Of a DNA stretch of 10,485 nucleotides, positions 1 to 6,860 are shown in pieces. The stretch comes from Clostridia bacterium. Lineage in GTDB: Bacteria; Bacillota_A; Clostridia; Oscillospirales; CAG-272. Below the pieces are notes generated by a model. It made no database searches. It was given only the letters and a program-made list of their open reading frames with translations, and was not told where the DNA came from. Each line of letters begins with the position of its first letter. Within the stretch, counting starts at the first letter, position 1. The stretch is taken from positions 1 through 10,485 of the forward strand of contig JAFQVU010000124.1 in assembly GCA_017407885.1 (NCBI GenBank), given 5' to 3'. The translations under genes were made by a program, and so were the position numbers.

Positions 1-2472
1 ATTTCATGGGCAAACGCTTCGGGATACATCATCGGTACCACAGACACCACCTTCGAGCCGACTGAAGGAATCATCCTTCAGGACGCTATGACCATGCTCG
101 TACGTGCACTCGGTCACAGCTCCATACAGATGGACGGCGGTTATCCCTGGACCTACATTGATGCTGCAGTAAGACTTGATCTTGATGCAGGCATCGAGGA
201 TCTTTCCTATACTAAGGAGCTTACCCGCTCCGAGGTAGCGGCAATACTCTACAATGCGCTCACCGCGGAATATCTCATCCCGCGTACCGCATCCAACGGT
301 ATGACCTTCTACGAATCCACCACAATCATCGAGCGCGTTTTCGGCTACACCATTGACGAAAGCGTTATAGTTGCGACCAACGACTTCGCACTTGAAGGCG
401 TTGACACCGTAACAAAGGACGGTTACGTAACTGTCCACACCGAGGAAGGCTTCTTCACCATAAGCTATGCAGATCTTGGTCTTAAGGGTGAGGCTGACGA
501 GCACCTCGGCAAGAACTTCAGACTTGTTTACAAGCGCGACGACAAGACAAAGCTTGTACAGGTACTTGGCTGCACCGAGCTTGGCAAGACTGTTCCTGCA
601 GAGACTATAACAGTAGGCAAGGACAATGCTCACATCGAGATCGCAGGCGTTAAGTATCAGGTCGTTGAGACTCTCTCCGATGCTCTTGCTACCAACGCAA
701 ACGAGCTTCTTGTTTATGCATATGACAGCGACGCATCTCTTGCACAGATCAAGACTAACGCAGACCTCGCCGCACTTCTCGGCGCATTTGACGCAGAGCT
801 TATCTTCAACGATAAGGAAAGCGGCACCGCAGACCGTCTCATAATCAAGCCTTTCGCATTCGGAAAGCTTGAAATAAAGAACGGCAAGGTAAACCTTGCA
901 GGCGGCATGAAGGAAACCGACCTCACTCTCATCAACCAGAGCGAGGCTAAGAGCGGAGACCATGTTCTCTACTACTTCAACGAGGGCAACAAGTCCCTTG
1001 AGCTTGCGGCAGTTCTTCCTATAACCGAAGCAGGCAAGATCACCCGTCTCACTGCTGAAACTGCAGTTATCGGCGGCAAGACCTACACTCTCGGAAACGA
1101 GAAGCTCGGTATAACCGCAGCTTCCATCCGTGCACAGCTTTCTGTAGGCGAGAGCGTTCGTGTGGTCGTATACGGCGACATGATACTCGCACTTGAGAAT
1201 TCCACCACATCTGTTGGCGCACCTTCCAAGTATCTCGTAGCACAGAGCACAACCACCCCCGTATTCTCGGACGGCAAGTTCGGTTACGTTATGGAAGCGC
1301 TCATTGACGGTGCAACCGAAACTATCTTCGTCACCGGACGCAGTGTTACCGTCGGCAACGTATACCGCTACACCGTAGACGATGACGGCATCTACACACT
1401 CATTCCTAAGAAGGTAGGCGGCGGCGTTATCGTTTCGGGCGACAGCGAATTCGTTCAGTCAAGCTCACGCAACGATGAAATCGCATTCACCATCGACGAG
1501 GCAGACGGCACCACAATAACCAAGTCCGCTTCGCATCACACCATCTCTGCAGGCAGTGCAGATTCCGTAAGCTCCACCGGCGCTGACGAAACAGCTATTA
1601 AGTTCGTAATGAACGATAAAACTCTCACTCTCATAAACACCGGCAGCACCATCTCCGTTATCAAGGGTGCTCACAGCTCTTCGATCACCGTAAACGACGG
1701 TGCTTCCGTAACAGCTATATTTGACAACGAGATCGGTTCTGTTGAGACTCTTCGATTCCTGTATGTCTCCGACGGCTCCATCGGCGATCTTGCAACTACA
1801 CAGAGCAGCGTAAAGGTACTTGAGCTTATCGGTAAAGAGCTTATTGGCGATGAGATCTACAACACCTATATCGCACTCGACTTCTCGACCGGTAAAGTAG
1901 AGCAGATGTACTCCAAGAGCGAGGCTCTTGAGGCAGGCAAGAACTACCTCACCGACATCGACGGATTCATCTCCACCACCGAAGCATCCATTGCAAGCGG
2001 CGTTGTTTCCGGCTACACCACAACCACAATCACCATCGGCGGCGAGACCTACGGTATAGCAACAGACGCGAAGTTCACCGAGCTTCTCTCTGATCAGACA
2101 ACTTCCGAAATCACCCTTGCAGACACCTTCATGGGCAACGTTGAGTTTCTCACCAAGGACGGTAAGGTAAGCGCAGTAATCCTTCTCGGCGATGCGCGCT
2201 TTGGCGCAAGCTACGCTGCAGGCAAGATCACTGTAAGCGCACTTGATGCTTTAAAAGAAGCTGACAGCTTTGAAATGACCGAGCTTGCAAAGCTCAACAC
2301 CGAGACAAACAAGTATGAGGCAATTGAAGCTACTGTACTCGAAGCAAATGTACTCTCCGGCGACGTGTTCTCTTTCGAGCTTGTACTCGAGGATGCACTC
2401 GAAGCAGGTAAGTATATGATCACTATTGAAGTAAATGACGTTGAGTTTACAGCAGAGTTTACTGTTGCGTAA
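1..2472 (+). CDS. SLH-domain cell-surface (S-layer-like) protein, 5' end outside the window
   Basis: The frame is open from the first base, so this is the C-terminal 823 residues of a longer exported protein; its start and signal peptide lie upstream. Numbering from base 1, residues 2-38 form an SLH module (WANASGYIIGTTD, then FEP, ending AMTMLVRALG) and residues 46-85 a second, more diverged one (WTYIDAAVRL ... LTRSEVAAILYNAL). SLH modules bind secondary cell-wall polymers, so the protein is anchored N-terminally to the wall. The remaining 730 or so residues are Thr/Ser/Gly/Ala-rich and look beta-rich, with loosely repeated IxIxGxxY units near 601-666, 1030-1092 and 1999-2061, and an Ig-like end (GKYMITIEVNDVEFTAEFTV). 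There is no catalytic motif and no sortase LPXTG. Lys is almost always AAG and Asn AAC, unlike the neighbouring genes, which suggests very high expression. The SLH call is firm; an S-layer structural role is inferred. Confidence 0.88.
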   Translation: MSWANASGYIIGTTDTTFEPTEGIILQDAMTMLVRALGHSSIQMDGGYPWTYIDAAVRLDLDAGIEDLSYTKELTRSEVAAILYNALTAEYLIPRTASNGMTFYESTTIIERVFGYTIDESVIVATNDFALEGVDTVTKDGYVTVHTEEGFFTISYADLGLKGEADEHLGKNFRLVYKRDDKTKLVQVLGCTELGKTVPAETITVGKDNAHIEIAGVKYQVVETLSDALATNANELLVYAYDSDASLAQIKTNADLAALLGAFDAELIFNDKESGTADRLIIKPFAFGKLEIKNGKVNLAGGMKETDLTLINQSEAKSGDHVLYYFNEGNKSLELAAVLPITEAGKITRLTAETAVIGGKTYTLGNEKLGITAASIRAQLSVGESVRVVVYGDMILALENSTTSVGAPSKYLVAQSTTTPVFSDGKFGYVMEALIDGATETIFVTGRSVTVGNVYRYTVDDDGIYTLIPKKVGGGVIVSGDSEFVQSSSRNDEIAFTIDEADGTTITKSASHHTISAGSADSVSSTGADETAIKFVMNDKTLTLINTGSTISVIKGAHSSSITVNDGASVTAIFDNEIGSVETLRFLYVSDGSIGDLATTQSSVKVLELIGKELIGDEIYNTYIALDFSTGKVEQMYSKSEALEAGKNYLTDIDGFISTTEASIASGVVSGYTTTTITIGGETYGIATDAKFTELLSDQTTSEITLADTFMGNVEFLTKDGKVSAVILLGDARFGASYAAGKITVSALDALKEADSFEMTELAKLNTETNKYEAIEATVLEANVLSGDVFSFELVLEDALEAGKYMITIEVNDVEFTAEFTVA

Positions 2473-2479
2473 CTAAATA

Positions 2480-2518
2480 AAAAAGATACTGCCGCATTGC
2501 CTGCGGCGGTATCTTTTT
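2480..2518 (+). terminator. Rho-independent terminator of the SLH gene
   Basis: A 16-base left arm (2480-2495, starting in the A-run after the stop codon) pairs with 2503-2518 through one G-U wobble, around a 7-base loop. The right arm ends in five T. It begins 8 bases after the TAA and closes the SLH transcription unit. The A-run on the left gives a weak U-run on the opposite strand, but no minus-strand gene needs it. Confidence 0.93.
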
Positions 2519-2644
2519 ATTGCAGGATTAAGTTTGAGGGGCATCCATTGGCGCAAAATTTGATTATCGAAACAATGTCAAGCATAGGACAAAATACACT
2601 GCATGGCTATTTCGACTTTAAGGGCAAAAATTCGACAAACTGTA

Positions 2645-2673
2645 TTGACACATTCTTTATAAAATGATATAAT
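2645..2673 (+). promoter_or_regulatory. Consensus vegetative (sigma-A) promoter for the 87-residue membrane protein
   Basis: The -35 box TTGACA (2645-2650) and -10 box TATAAT (2668-2673) are both perfect, separated by exactly 17 bases, with an extended -10 TG at 2665-2666. Transcription should start near 2680, leaving a 5' leader of about 50 bases. This is the best promoter in the window. The 125 or so bases between the SLH terminator and this promoter (2519-2644) hold nothing I recognise. Confidence 0.92.
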
Positions 2674-2731
2674 AGTTAGTGTAAAGGCTACATGCATTTT
2701 CAAAATATCTTTAATAAAAGGAGTATATGAA

Positions 2732-2995
2732 ATGGACACTTTAAAGAAATTCTTCCCCTTGTCGTTTAAGCGTACCGACAGCATAGGCAATCTTATCGTC
2801 GGAATTCTCATCTACATAGTTCTCGGAATCGTAGCAAGCTTTGTTATCGCTCTTGCAGCGCTTCTTACAGGATGGATTCCGGTAATCGGTTTAATCATAG
2901 GTCTGATAGTCGGCATTCTCGGCTCACTTATCGAGATTTATGTCCTCGCAGGAATCATCATTCAGATACTTGTTTTTGCAAAGGTAATTAAATAA
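2732..2995 (+). CDS. Small hydrophobic membrane protein, 87 residues, function unknown
   Basis: An AAAGGAG ribosome binding site (2717-2723) lies 8 bases before this ATG. Another ATG at 2727 opens only a five-codon frame (MKWTL, then stop) and is not the gene start. The product has a basic N-terminus (DTLKKFFPLSFKR, residues 2-14), then almost continuous membrane sequence: a helix at about 19-45, a GWIP turn at 47-50, and one or two helices at about 51-84, ending in KVIK. No cysteine, histidine or catalytic motif is visible and there is no cleavable signal peptide. It stands alone between its own perfect promoter and its own terminator, so it is probably strongly and constitutively expressed. 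It resembles small uncharacterised membrane proteins of Clostridia, but I cannot assign a function; the coding call itself is well supported. Confidence 0.85.
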   Translation: MDTLKKFFPLSFKRTDSIGNLIVGILIYIVLGIVASFVIALAALLTGWIPVIGLIIGLIVGILGSLIEIYVLAGIIIQILVFAKVIK

Positions 2996-3008
2996 TAACA
3001 GCGATTCG

Positions 3009-3040
3009 GAGCTGTCTCGTTATAGCGAGACAGCTCTTTT
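3009..3040 (+). terminator. Rho-independent terminator after the 87-residue membrane protein
   Basis: A perfect 11-bp stem (3009-3019 with 3026-3036, GAGCTGTCTCG) with a 6-base loop is followed by TTTTCTT. It lies 13 bases after the stop codon and makes the upstream gene a monocistronic unit. Confidence 0.93.
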
Positions 3041-3140
3041 CTTATGCTATTTGCATGGAATATATTGTATGATAAAAGAATATATTTTTACCGTAGTAAC
3101 ATCAACCACGTCCGACTCGGGCGGGAAAGTGAGCTTTTAT

Positions 3141-3434
3141 ATGAAAAAGCATCCTAAACTTGACACGGTCATACTTGCGCTTACCCTGTTCGCAACATCA
3201 GGCGCCATCCTCGCGTACAATCTGCATACTGTCGGTGGGGGCGAGCTTGCTGTGTCTCTGTACGACCTTATCGAAGATACATCCGCGCACGACTCAGCTG
3301 TGAGTACATATTCAGAGGCAAATATACTCTCAAAAGAAAGCATATTCACAGGCGGATCACCGACCGCAGCGCCGGCTGACACTCTCGGTACAAGTGAGCT
3401 TCTGCCCCCGATTGTTACACCGCCGATCCGGTGA
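3141..3434 (+). CDS. Small one-pass membrane protein, coupled to the M50 protease gene
   Basis: I chose the ATG at 3141 (97 residues) because it gives a classic MKK start, with a weak AAAGTGAG site (3126-3133) 7 bases upstream. In-frame starts at 3051 (TTG), 3069 (ATG) and 3129 (GTG) are possible, but add residues with no clear ribosome binding site. The product has a basic N-terminus (MKKHPK), one hydrophobic segment at about residues 8-27 (signal anchor or uncleaved signal peptide) and a 65-70 residue outside tail, acidic and Ser/Thr-rich in the middle and Pro-rich at the end (LLPPIVTPPIR). No known domain is recognised. Its stop codon overlaps the GTG of the M50 protease, so the two are made together. 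A role as substrate, adaptor or modulator of that protease is inferred only from this coupling. I found no convincing promoter upstream. Confidence 0.68.
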   Translation: MKKHPKLDTVILALTLFATSGAILAYNLHTVGGGELAVSLYDLIEDTSAHDSAVSTYSEANILSKESIFTGGSPTAAPADTLGTSELLPPIVTPPIR

Positions 3435-4003
3435 GACAGCATCCGCGTATCAAAATCGGACTGCCGACAGTCGTTTTTATAATAGCTCTTCTCATTCTTG
3501 ACAAAAGCCTCTTATCTATTCTTACACTCGCAGCAGCACTCTGCCACGAACTTGGACACATTGCGGTAATGCTTGTGAGCGGTATGGAAGTATCCGAAAT
3601 TGAGATAACAGTATTCGGCGCGGAGATACGTACTCCTTGTAATAGCCGTACCGCTTTAGTAAATATCGCCGTATTCTCCGCCGGAGCGGTGGCAAATATA
3701 CTGTGTGCGGTGGTTGTTTTTATTCTTCCCACTCCGCCCCTCGAAGCTGTCTTTTTCGCAAATGCCTCGCTTTCGCTTGCCATAGTCAACCTGCTCCCGA
3801 TACGCACACTCGACGGCGGATGTATACTTGAAACCCTGCTCATAAGCATATCACCAAAACACATGCCGATGATTGTTGATATTGTATCTTGCATTACGCT
3901 TGGTATTTTGTGGCTCACGGCAGTGTATCTTCTGCTCACATGTGGCGGCAATCTGTCGCTGATGCTGTTTTGCATATATCTCTTTGTTACATTGTTGTTC
4001 TGA
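3431..4003 (+). CDS. Site-2-type (M50) intramembrane zinc metalloprotease
   Basis: The 190-residue polytopic membrane protein carries both halves of the M50 active site: HELGH at residues 39-43 (zinc ligands H39 and H43, catalytic E40) inside an early hydrophobic segment, and NLLPIRTLDGG at 120-130, whose D128 is the third zinc ligand. This family cleaves transmembrane segments, for example SpoIVFB on pro-sigma-K and RseP on anti-sigma factors. At this size it is a bare catalytic core with no PDZ or CBS domain, closest in plan to the SpoIVFB-like group. The GTG at 3431 is the only usable start before HELGH; no Shine-Dalgarno precedes it, and it overlaps the upstream TGA (GTGA), so translation probably depends on the preceding gene. 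Nothing in view says whether this is the sporulation enzyme itself, so I give no symbol. Confidence 0.9.
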   Translation: MRQHPRIKIGLPTVVFIIALLILDKSLLSILTLAAALCHELGHIAVMLVSGMEVSEIEITVFGAEIRTPCNSRTALVNIAVFSAGAVANILCAVVVFILPTPPLEAVFFANASLSLAIVNLLPIRTLDGGCILETLLISISPKHMPMIVDIVSCITLGILWLTAVYLLLTCGGNLSLMLFCIYLFVTLLF

Positions 4004-4009
4004 TATTAT

Positions 4010-4053
4010 AAAATGAGTACAGAGAGCGTTAAATTGCTCGCTGTACTCATTTT
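4010..4053. terminator. Bidirectional terminator between the M50 gene and pyk
   Basis: An 18-base left arm (4010-4027) pairs with 4036-4053 with one A-G mismatch, around an 8-base loop. AAAA on the left and TTTTT on the right provide a U-tract on both strands. It starts 7 bases after the M50 stop and directly abuts the pyk stop codon (4054-4056, minus strand), so one hairpin ends both convergent units. Confidence 0.92.
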
Positions 4054-5808
4054 TCATCTTCCGCAGTATACCATACCGCGTTTTGCATCAAGTGTAACCG
4101 TTGTGCCGTTTTTGAGTATTCGCGTTGCGCCGAGCGCGCCGACAATTACAGGTATACCAAGCGCCTGTCCCACTATCGCGGCGTGGGAATCGTCGCCGTC
4201 GATCTCGCAAATAATACCGCGCGCATGACGGAGCAGGTCTATAACCTTGTTAGAGGTTGACGGAATTACGAGTATCTCGTCGCCCTTAAATTTCTGGCGC
4301 ATTTCATCTTCATCTTTGCAGACGCAGAGCGTTCCGCAAACACTCTCAACGCCCCATGCCGAGATTCCGGTACCGCTTGTCAGCACGTCACCGACAATCT
4401 GCACCTTTACAATATTGGTCGTTCCGGCAACTCCGAGAGGAAGTCCGGCTGTAATTACCGCAAGATCGCCGTAATCAACAAGACCGGTTCCATAAGCGCA
4501 GTCGAGTGCATGATCGAAAAGCGCATCACTCGTTGTCTGTTCTTCAATATGAAGCGGGGAAACGCCCCACGAAAGCGACAACTGTCTACAGACCTTGTCA
4601 CTCGGCGAACATCCGATTATCGGCGTTTCCGGACGGAAACGGCTTATCATTCTCGCAGTCTGTCCTGATTTTGTTACCGTGATAATGGCGTTAGCGCGAA
4701 GATCGTTCGCCGTCGTACACGCCGCATGCGATATAGCGGTAGTAACATTCGAGAATCCGGATTGCAGGCGCGAAAAACGCTCGGTATAGCTGATATCGCT
4801 CTCCGTGCGTATTGCGATAGACGACATCATAGCAACACTCTCAACCGGATAATTTCCTGCCGCAGTCTCGCCCGAAAGCATTATCGCGGAAGTACCGTCA
4901 TATATAGCGTTTGCCACATCCGTAATCTCCGCGCGAGTCGGACGGGGATTTTTTGTCATCGATTCGAGCATCTGGGTGGCTGTAATCGCAGGCTTGCCTG
5001 CGCTGTAAGCTTTTGAAATGAGGCGTTTCTGCACGATTGGAATATCTTCCATCGGTATCTCAACACCCATATCTCCGCGCGCGACCATGATAGCATCCGA
5101 AACCTTGATTATCTCATCAATATTCTCAACGCCTGCCGCATTTTCTATTTTGGCAATAATGCGTATGTTGTGGCAGTCATTGCGTTCAAGCAGATCACGT
5201 ATGCTTACAATATCTGCAGCACACTGCGTAAACGACGCCGCAATGAAATCGAAGTCCTCGGCGATTCCGAACTCAATATCGGAAATATCGCGTTCCGATA
5301 AAAACGGAAGCGAAAGCTTTACTCCCGGCACATTAACGCCCTTGCGGTCTGATATTCTTCCGCCATTGACAACGCGGCAGGTAATTCCCGAGCAGTTAGT
5401 CTCGGTAACGCGAAGCTCAATGAGACCGTCATCAATGAGGATTCGGCTTCCAACGCTGACATCGCGCCACAGTTCCTTATATGTTACCGAAACCTGCGTG
5501 GCATCTCCGATAATATCGTCAAATACCAATTTGAATTCCGCATCGCGTTCAAGAATTACCGGTTCCGCAAGCTTGCCTATACGAATCTCGGGACCTTTTG
5601 TATCAAGCAGCAGTGCAGTGTGCGAACCAAGCTCGGCACGCGCCTGCTTTATCATATCGGCAATATGTTTATGCCCCTCGTGATCCCCATGAGAGAAATT
5701 GAGACGTGCCACGTCCATGCCCGCACCGATCATTTTGCGTATTGTCTCCGGATTTGCCGATGCCGGTCCTATTGTACAAACTATTTTTGTTTTACGTTTT
5801 TGTTTCAT
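4054..5808 (-). CDS. pyk: Pyruvate kinase, long form with C-terminal PEP-utiliser-like domain
   Basis: It converts phosphoenolpyruvate and ADP to pyruvate and ATP, the last step of glycolysis, in the cytoplasm. The 584 residues match the length of Bacillus/Geobacillus-type enzymes. The N-terminus has KTKIVCTIGPAS and MDVARLNFSHG, then DTKGPEIR (69-76). The catalytic barrel has IAKIEN (218-223, K220), MVARGDMGVEIP (241-252), ATQMLESM (277-284) and TRAEITDVANAIYDGTSAIM (291-310), followed by LSGETAAG. The regulatory C domain has TKSGQTARMISRFRP (379-393). Residues about 508-584 form the extra domain seen in Gram-positive enzymes (DDSHAAIVG ... LGIPVIVG). The usual SFVR reads SFTQ (192-195), and TSHAA reads DSHAA. 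The start is set by AAAGGG (5817-5822) 8 bases upstream, inside the preceding peptidase gene, whose TGA overlaps this ATG (ATGA). Confidence 0.97.
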   Translation of the reverse strand: MKQKRKTKIVCTIGPASANPETIRKMIGAGMDVARLNFSHGDHEGHKHIADMIKQARAELGSHTALLLDTKGPEIRIGKLAEPVILERDAEFKLVFDDIIGDATQVSVTYKELWRDVSVGSRILIDDGLIELRVTETNCSGITCRVVNGGRISDRKGVNVPGVKLSLPFLSERDISDIEFGIAEDFDFIAASFTQCAADIVSIRDLLERNDCHNIRIIAKIENAAGVENIDEIIKVSDAIMVARGDMGVEIPMEDIPIVQKRLISKAYSAGKPAITATQMLESMTKNPRPTRAEITDVANAIYDGTSAIMLSGETAAGNYPVESVAMMSSIAIRTESDISYTERFSRLQSGFSNVTTAISHAACTTANDLRANAIITVTKSGQTARMISRFRPETPIIGCSPSDKVCRQLSLSWGVSPLHIEEQTTSDALFDHALDCAYGTGLVDYGDLAVITAGLPLGVAGTTNIVKVQIVGDVLTSGTGISAWGVESVCGTLCVCKDEDEMRQKFKGDEILVIPSTSNKVIDLLRHARGIICEIDGDDSHAAIVGQALGIPVIVGALGATRILKNGTTVTLDAKRGMVYCGR

Positions 5809-6644
5809 TTTGTATTCCCTTTCGATGATACCGTGTCCTTTTTTATTTTCAAAATACGAAGCAGCTTATTTATGCATAATTTTGCGAAACGAATATACGG
5901 CGGCAATATGTATGAGCGGAATCTGTGCTGCGGTTCTGCCAAAAACTCATTCAACTTATTACACGTGTTCTCCCATTCGGACAGCACCAAGCTTTCATCC
6001 TTCGTGTGCTGACCATGATACCCGATTCCGAGATTAACTCCGCATATATTCCTGCATAGTATTTGCAAATCCGTTCCGCCTGATGCCTTCGCATCGACAA
6101 ATCCTATTGATTTTTCTATATGCTTTTTAAATCTTTTTGTGTTGTCCACTTGATTATAAAGGCACGAATCCGTCCCTGCCCAATCAAGTTCAATTATATA
6201 TTTGTGCCGGTTAAGCTCACGAAACAGCCTTGGATTTGATTTTTTCAAATATCTCGCACCAATCTTACCGTGCTCTTCCCCGTCAACTATAAGTATACTG
6301 TGACCGCATTCGCGCAGTTCCCACAGCATCGCGCATCCGGCGCGGTCATCAGCACCTATGCCGCACTCCGGTATCGAACTGCTGAATACGCCGTCAGTGA
6401 ATTTCACCTCTCGCTCCCCCGAAAATGAACGGGTATATGCCTTGTCCCATATCGTATCTATGTGTGACACCAAAACAACTCTATCGTTTCTTTTTCCCGG
6501 GATATAGACATACCTTTCGAGCGGTTTATCTCCCACACCGATAACCGCTCCCGGAAGAGCCGCAAACCGGTCAAATACAGTATCGGAGCAATCAAGCGGA
6601 ACATTTAAAAAAGACATCAGCGTTTCAATATGATTGTTTTCCAT
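5805..6644 (-). CDS. Zinc-dependent aminopeptidase/exopeptidase of the M20/M28/M42 type
   Basis: The 279-residue protein has no signal peptide, so it is probably cytoplasmic. The metal ligands of the co-catalytic di-zinc exopeptidase fold appear in order: SHIDT (H61, D63), GIGADDRAG (D99 or D100), DGEEHG (E123/E124, general base and ligand), ELDWAG (D154) and YHGQH (H210 or H213). This is the pattern of M20/M28/M42 peptidases, which remove N-terminal residues or split small peptides; the exact substrate is not readable. A basic tail (RFAKLCINKLLRILKIKK, residues 252-269) is an odd addition and could associate with the membrane. The ATG at 6644 is preferred: it has AAAGGAG 6 bases upstream, and an upstream TTG at 6695 lies before the likely transcription start. 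The stop overlaps the pyk start, so this is the first gene of a coupled pair. The family call is good; specificity is unknown. Confidence 0.85.
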   Translation of the reverse strand: MENNHIETLMSFLNVPLDCSDTVFDRFAALPGAVIGVGDKPLERYVYIPGKRNDRVVLVSHIDTIWDKAYTRSFSGEREVKFTDGVFSSSIPECGIGADDRAGCAMLWELRECGHSILIVDGEEHGKIGARYLKKSNPRLFRELNRHKYIIELDWAGTDSCLYNQVDNTKRFKKHIEKSIGFVDAKASGGTDLQILCRNICGVNLGIGYHGQHTKDESLVLSEWENTCNKLNEFLAEPQHRFRSYILPPYIRFAKLCINKLLRILKIKKDTVSSKGNTK

Positions 6645-6650
6645 TAGAAG

Positions 6651-6657
6651 CTCCTTT
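6651..6657 (-). promoter_or_regulatory. Ribosome binding site that fixes the peptidase start
   Basis: AAAGGAG on the minus strand ends 6 bases before the ATG at 6644. It decides against a 17-residue longer reading that would begin with TTG at 6695. Confidence 0.88.
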
Positions 6658-6697
6658 GATAATACAATTATTGTTTTTTCAATTAACCCACACAATA

Positions 6698-6726
6698 ATT
6701 ATATCACAGCCCTTCCCTGTACGCAA
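6698..6726 (-). promoter_or_regulatory. Promoter of the peptidase-pyk operon
   Basis: The minus strand has a perfect -10 box TATAAT (6698-6703) with an extended TG (TGA at 6704-6706). A weak -35, TTGCGT (6721-6726), sits 17 bases away and matches only the TTG half. Transcription would start near 6691, about 45 bases before the peptidase ATG. An extended -10 often compensates for a poor -35. Confidence 0.72.
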
Positions 6727-6730
6727 TACA

Positions 6731-6753
6731 AATTTTGAAATTCATCCAAAATT
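6731..6753. repeat. Short inverted repeat between divergent promoters
   Basis: AATTTTG (6731-6737) and CAAAATT (6747-6753) are exact inverted copies with a 9-base gap. The pair sits just upstream of the peptidase -35 and upstream of the MATE promoter, where an operator for either could lie. The region is AT-rich, so chance is a real alternative. Confidence 0.3.
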
Positions 6754-6796
6754 AACATAGTGGAATTTATTATTTTCTGCTTTTTACCCATTGACT

Positions 6797-6824
6797 TTGA
6801 TGATATAAAAGAATACAATATAAT
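6797..6824 (+). promoter_or_regulatory. Likely promoter of the MATE transporter gene
   Basis: A perfect -10 box TATAAT (6819-6824) has TTGATG (6797-6802) 16 bases upstream as the probable -35. A closer -35 match, TTGACT (6791-6796), is 22 bases away, too far for normal spacing. The predicted transcription start is near 6831, about 30 bases before the ATG. Confidence 0.65.
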
Positions 6825-6847
6825 CAGTGAATTGTGCTTGCAAATTC

Positions 6848-6853
6848 GGAGGG
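6848..6853 (+). promoter_or_regulatory. Ribosome binding site that fixes the MATE start
   Basis: GGAGGG lies 7 bases before the ATG at 6861. This excludes a 9-residue longer reading from a GTG at 6834, which would put the ribosome binding site inside the coding frame. Confidence 0.9.
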
Positions 6854-6860
6854 TTTGATA

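Noticed and set aside
4..963. Open frame of 319 codons on the minus strand, antisense to the SLH gene
   Set aside because: It is a shadow of the strong third-base bias of the SLH gene. Its product is a Cys/Val/Leu-rich sequence with no recognisable domain, no ribosome binding site was seen, and the plus-strand frame has clear SLH motifs.
2519..2644. Possible small RNA or riboswitch between the SLH terminator and the next promoter
   Set aside because: I found no stable hairpin with a U-run, no promoter firing into it and no recognisable riboswitch core; it lies upstream of the transcription start of the next gene.
3051..3140. N-terminal extension of the small bitopic protein from TTG at 3051 or ATG at 3069
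   Set aside because: There is no ribosome binding site before either, and the extension would place about 24-30 polar residues before an otherwise normal MKK signal-anchor start. The ATG at 3069 is not excluded outright.
3415..3975. Minus-strand open frame of 186 codons overlapping the M50 gene
   Set aside because: It has no family motif, whereas the plus strand carries HELGH and LDGG. A terminator and the coupled start support the plus-strand gene.
5018..5683. Open frame of 221 codons on the plus strand, antisense to pyk
   Set aside because: It lies fully within the clearly conserved pyk barrel coding region. The translation is Ser/Arg-rich low-complexity sequence with no domain.
6645..6695. 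N-terminal extension of the peptidase from a TTG codon at 6695
   Set aside because: It would start upstream of the predicted transcription start and has no ribosome binding site, while AAAGGAG sits correctly before the ATG at 6644.
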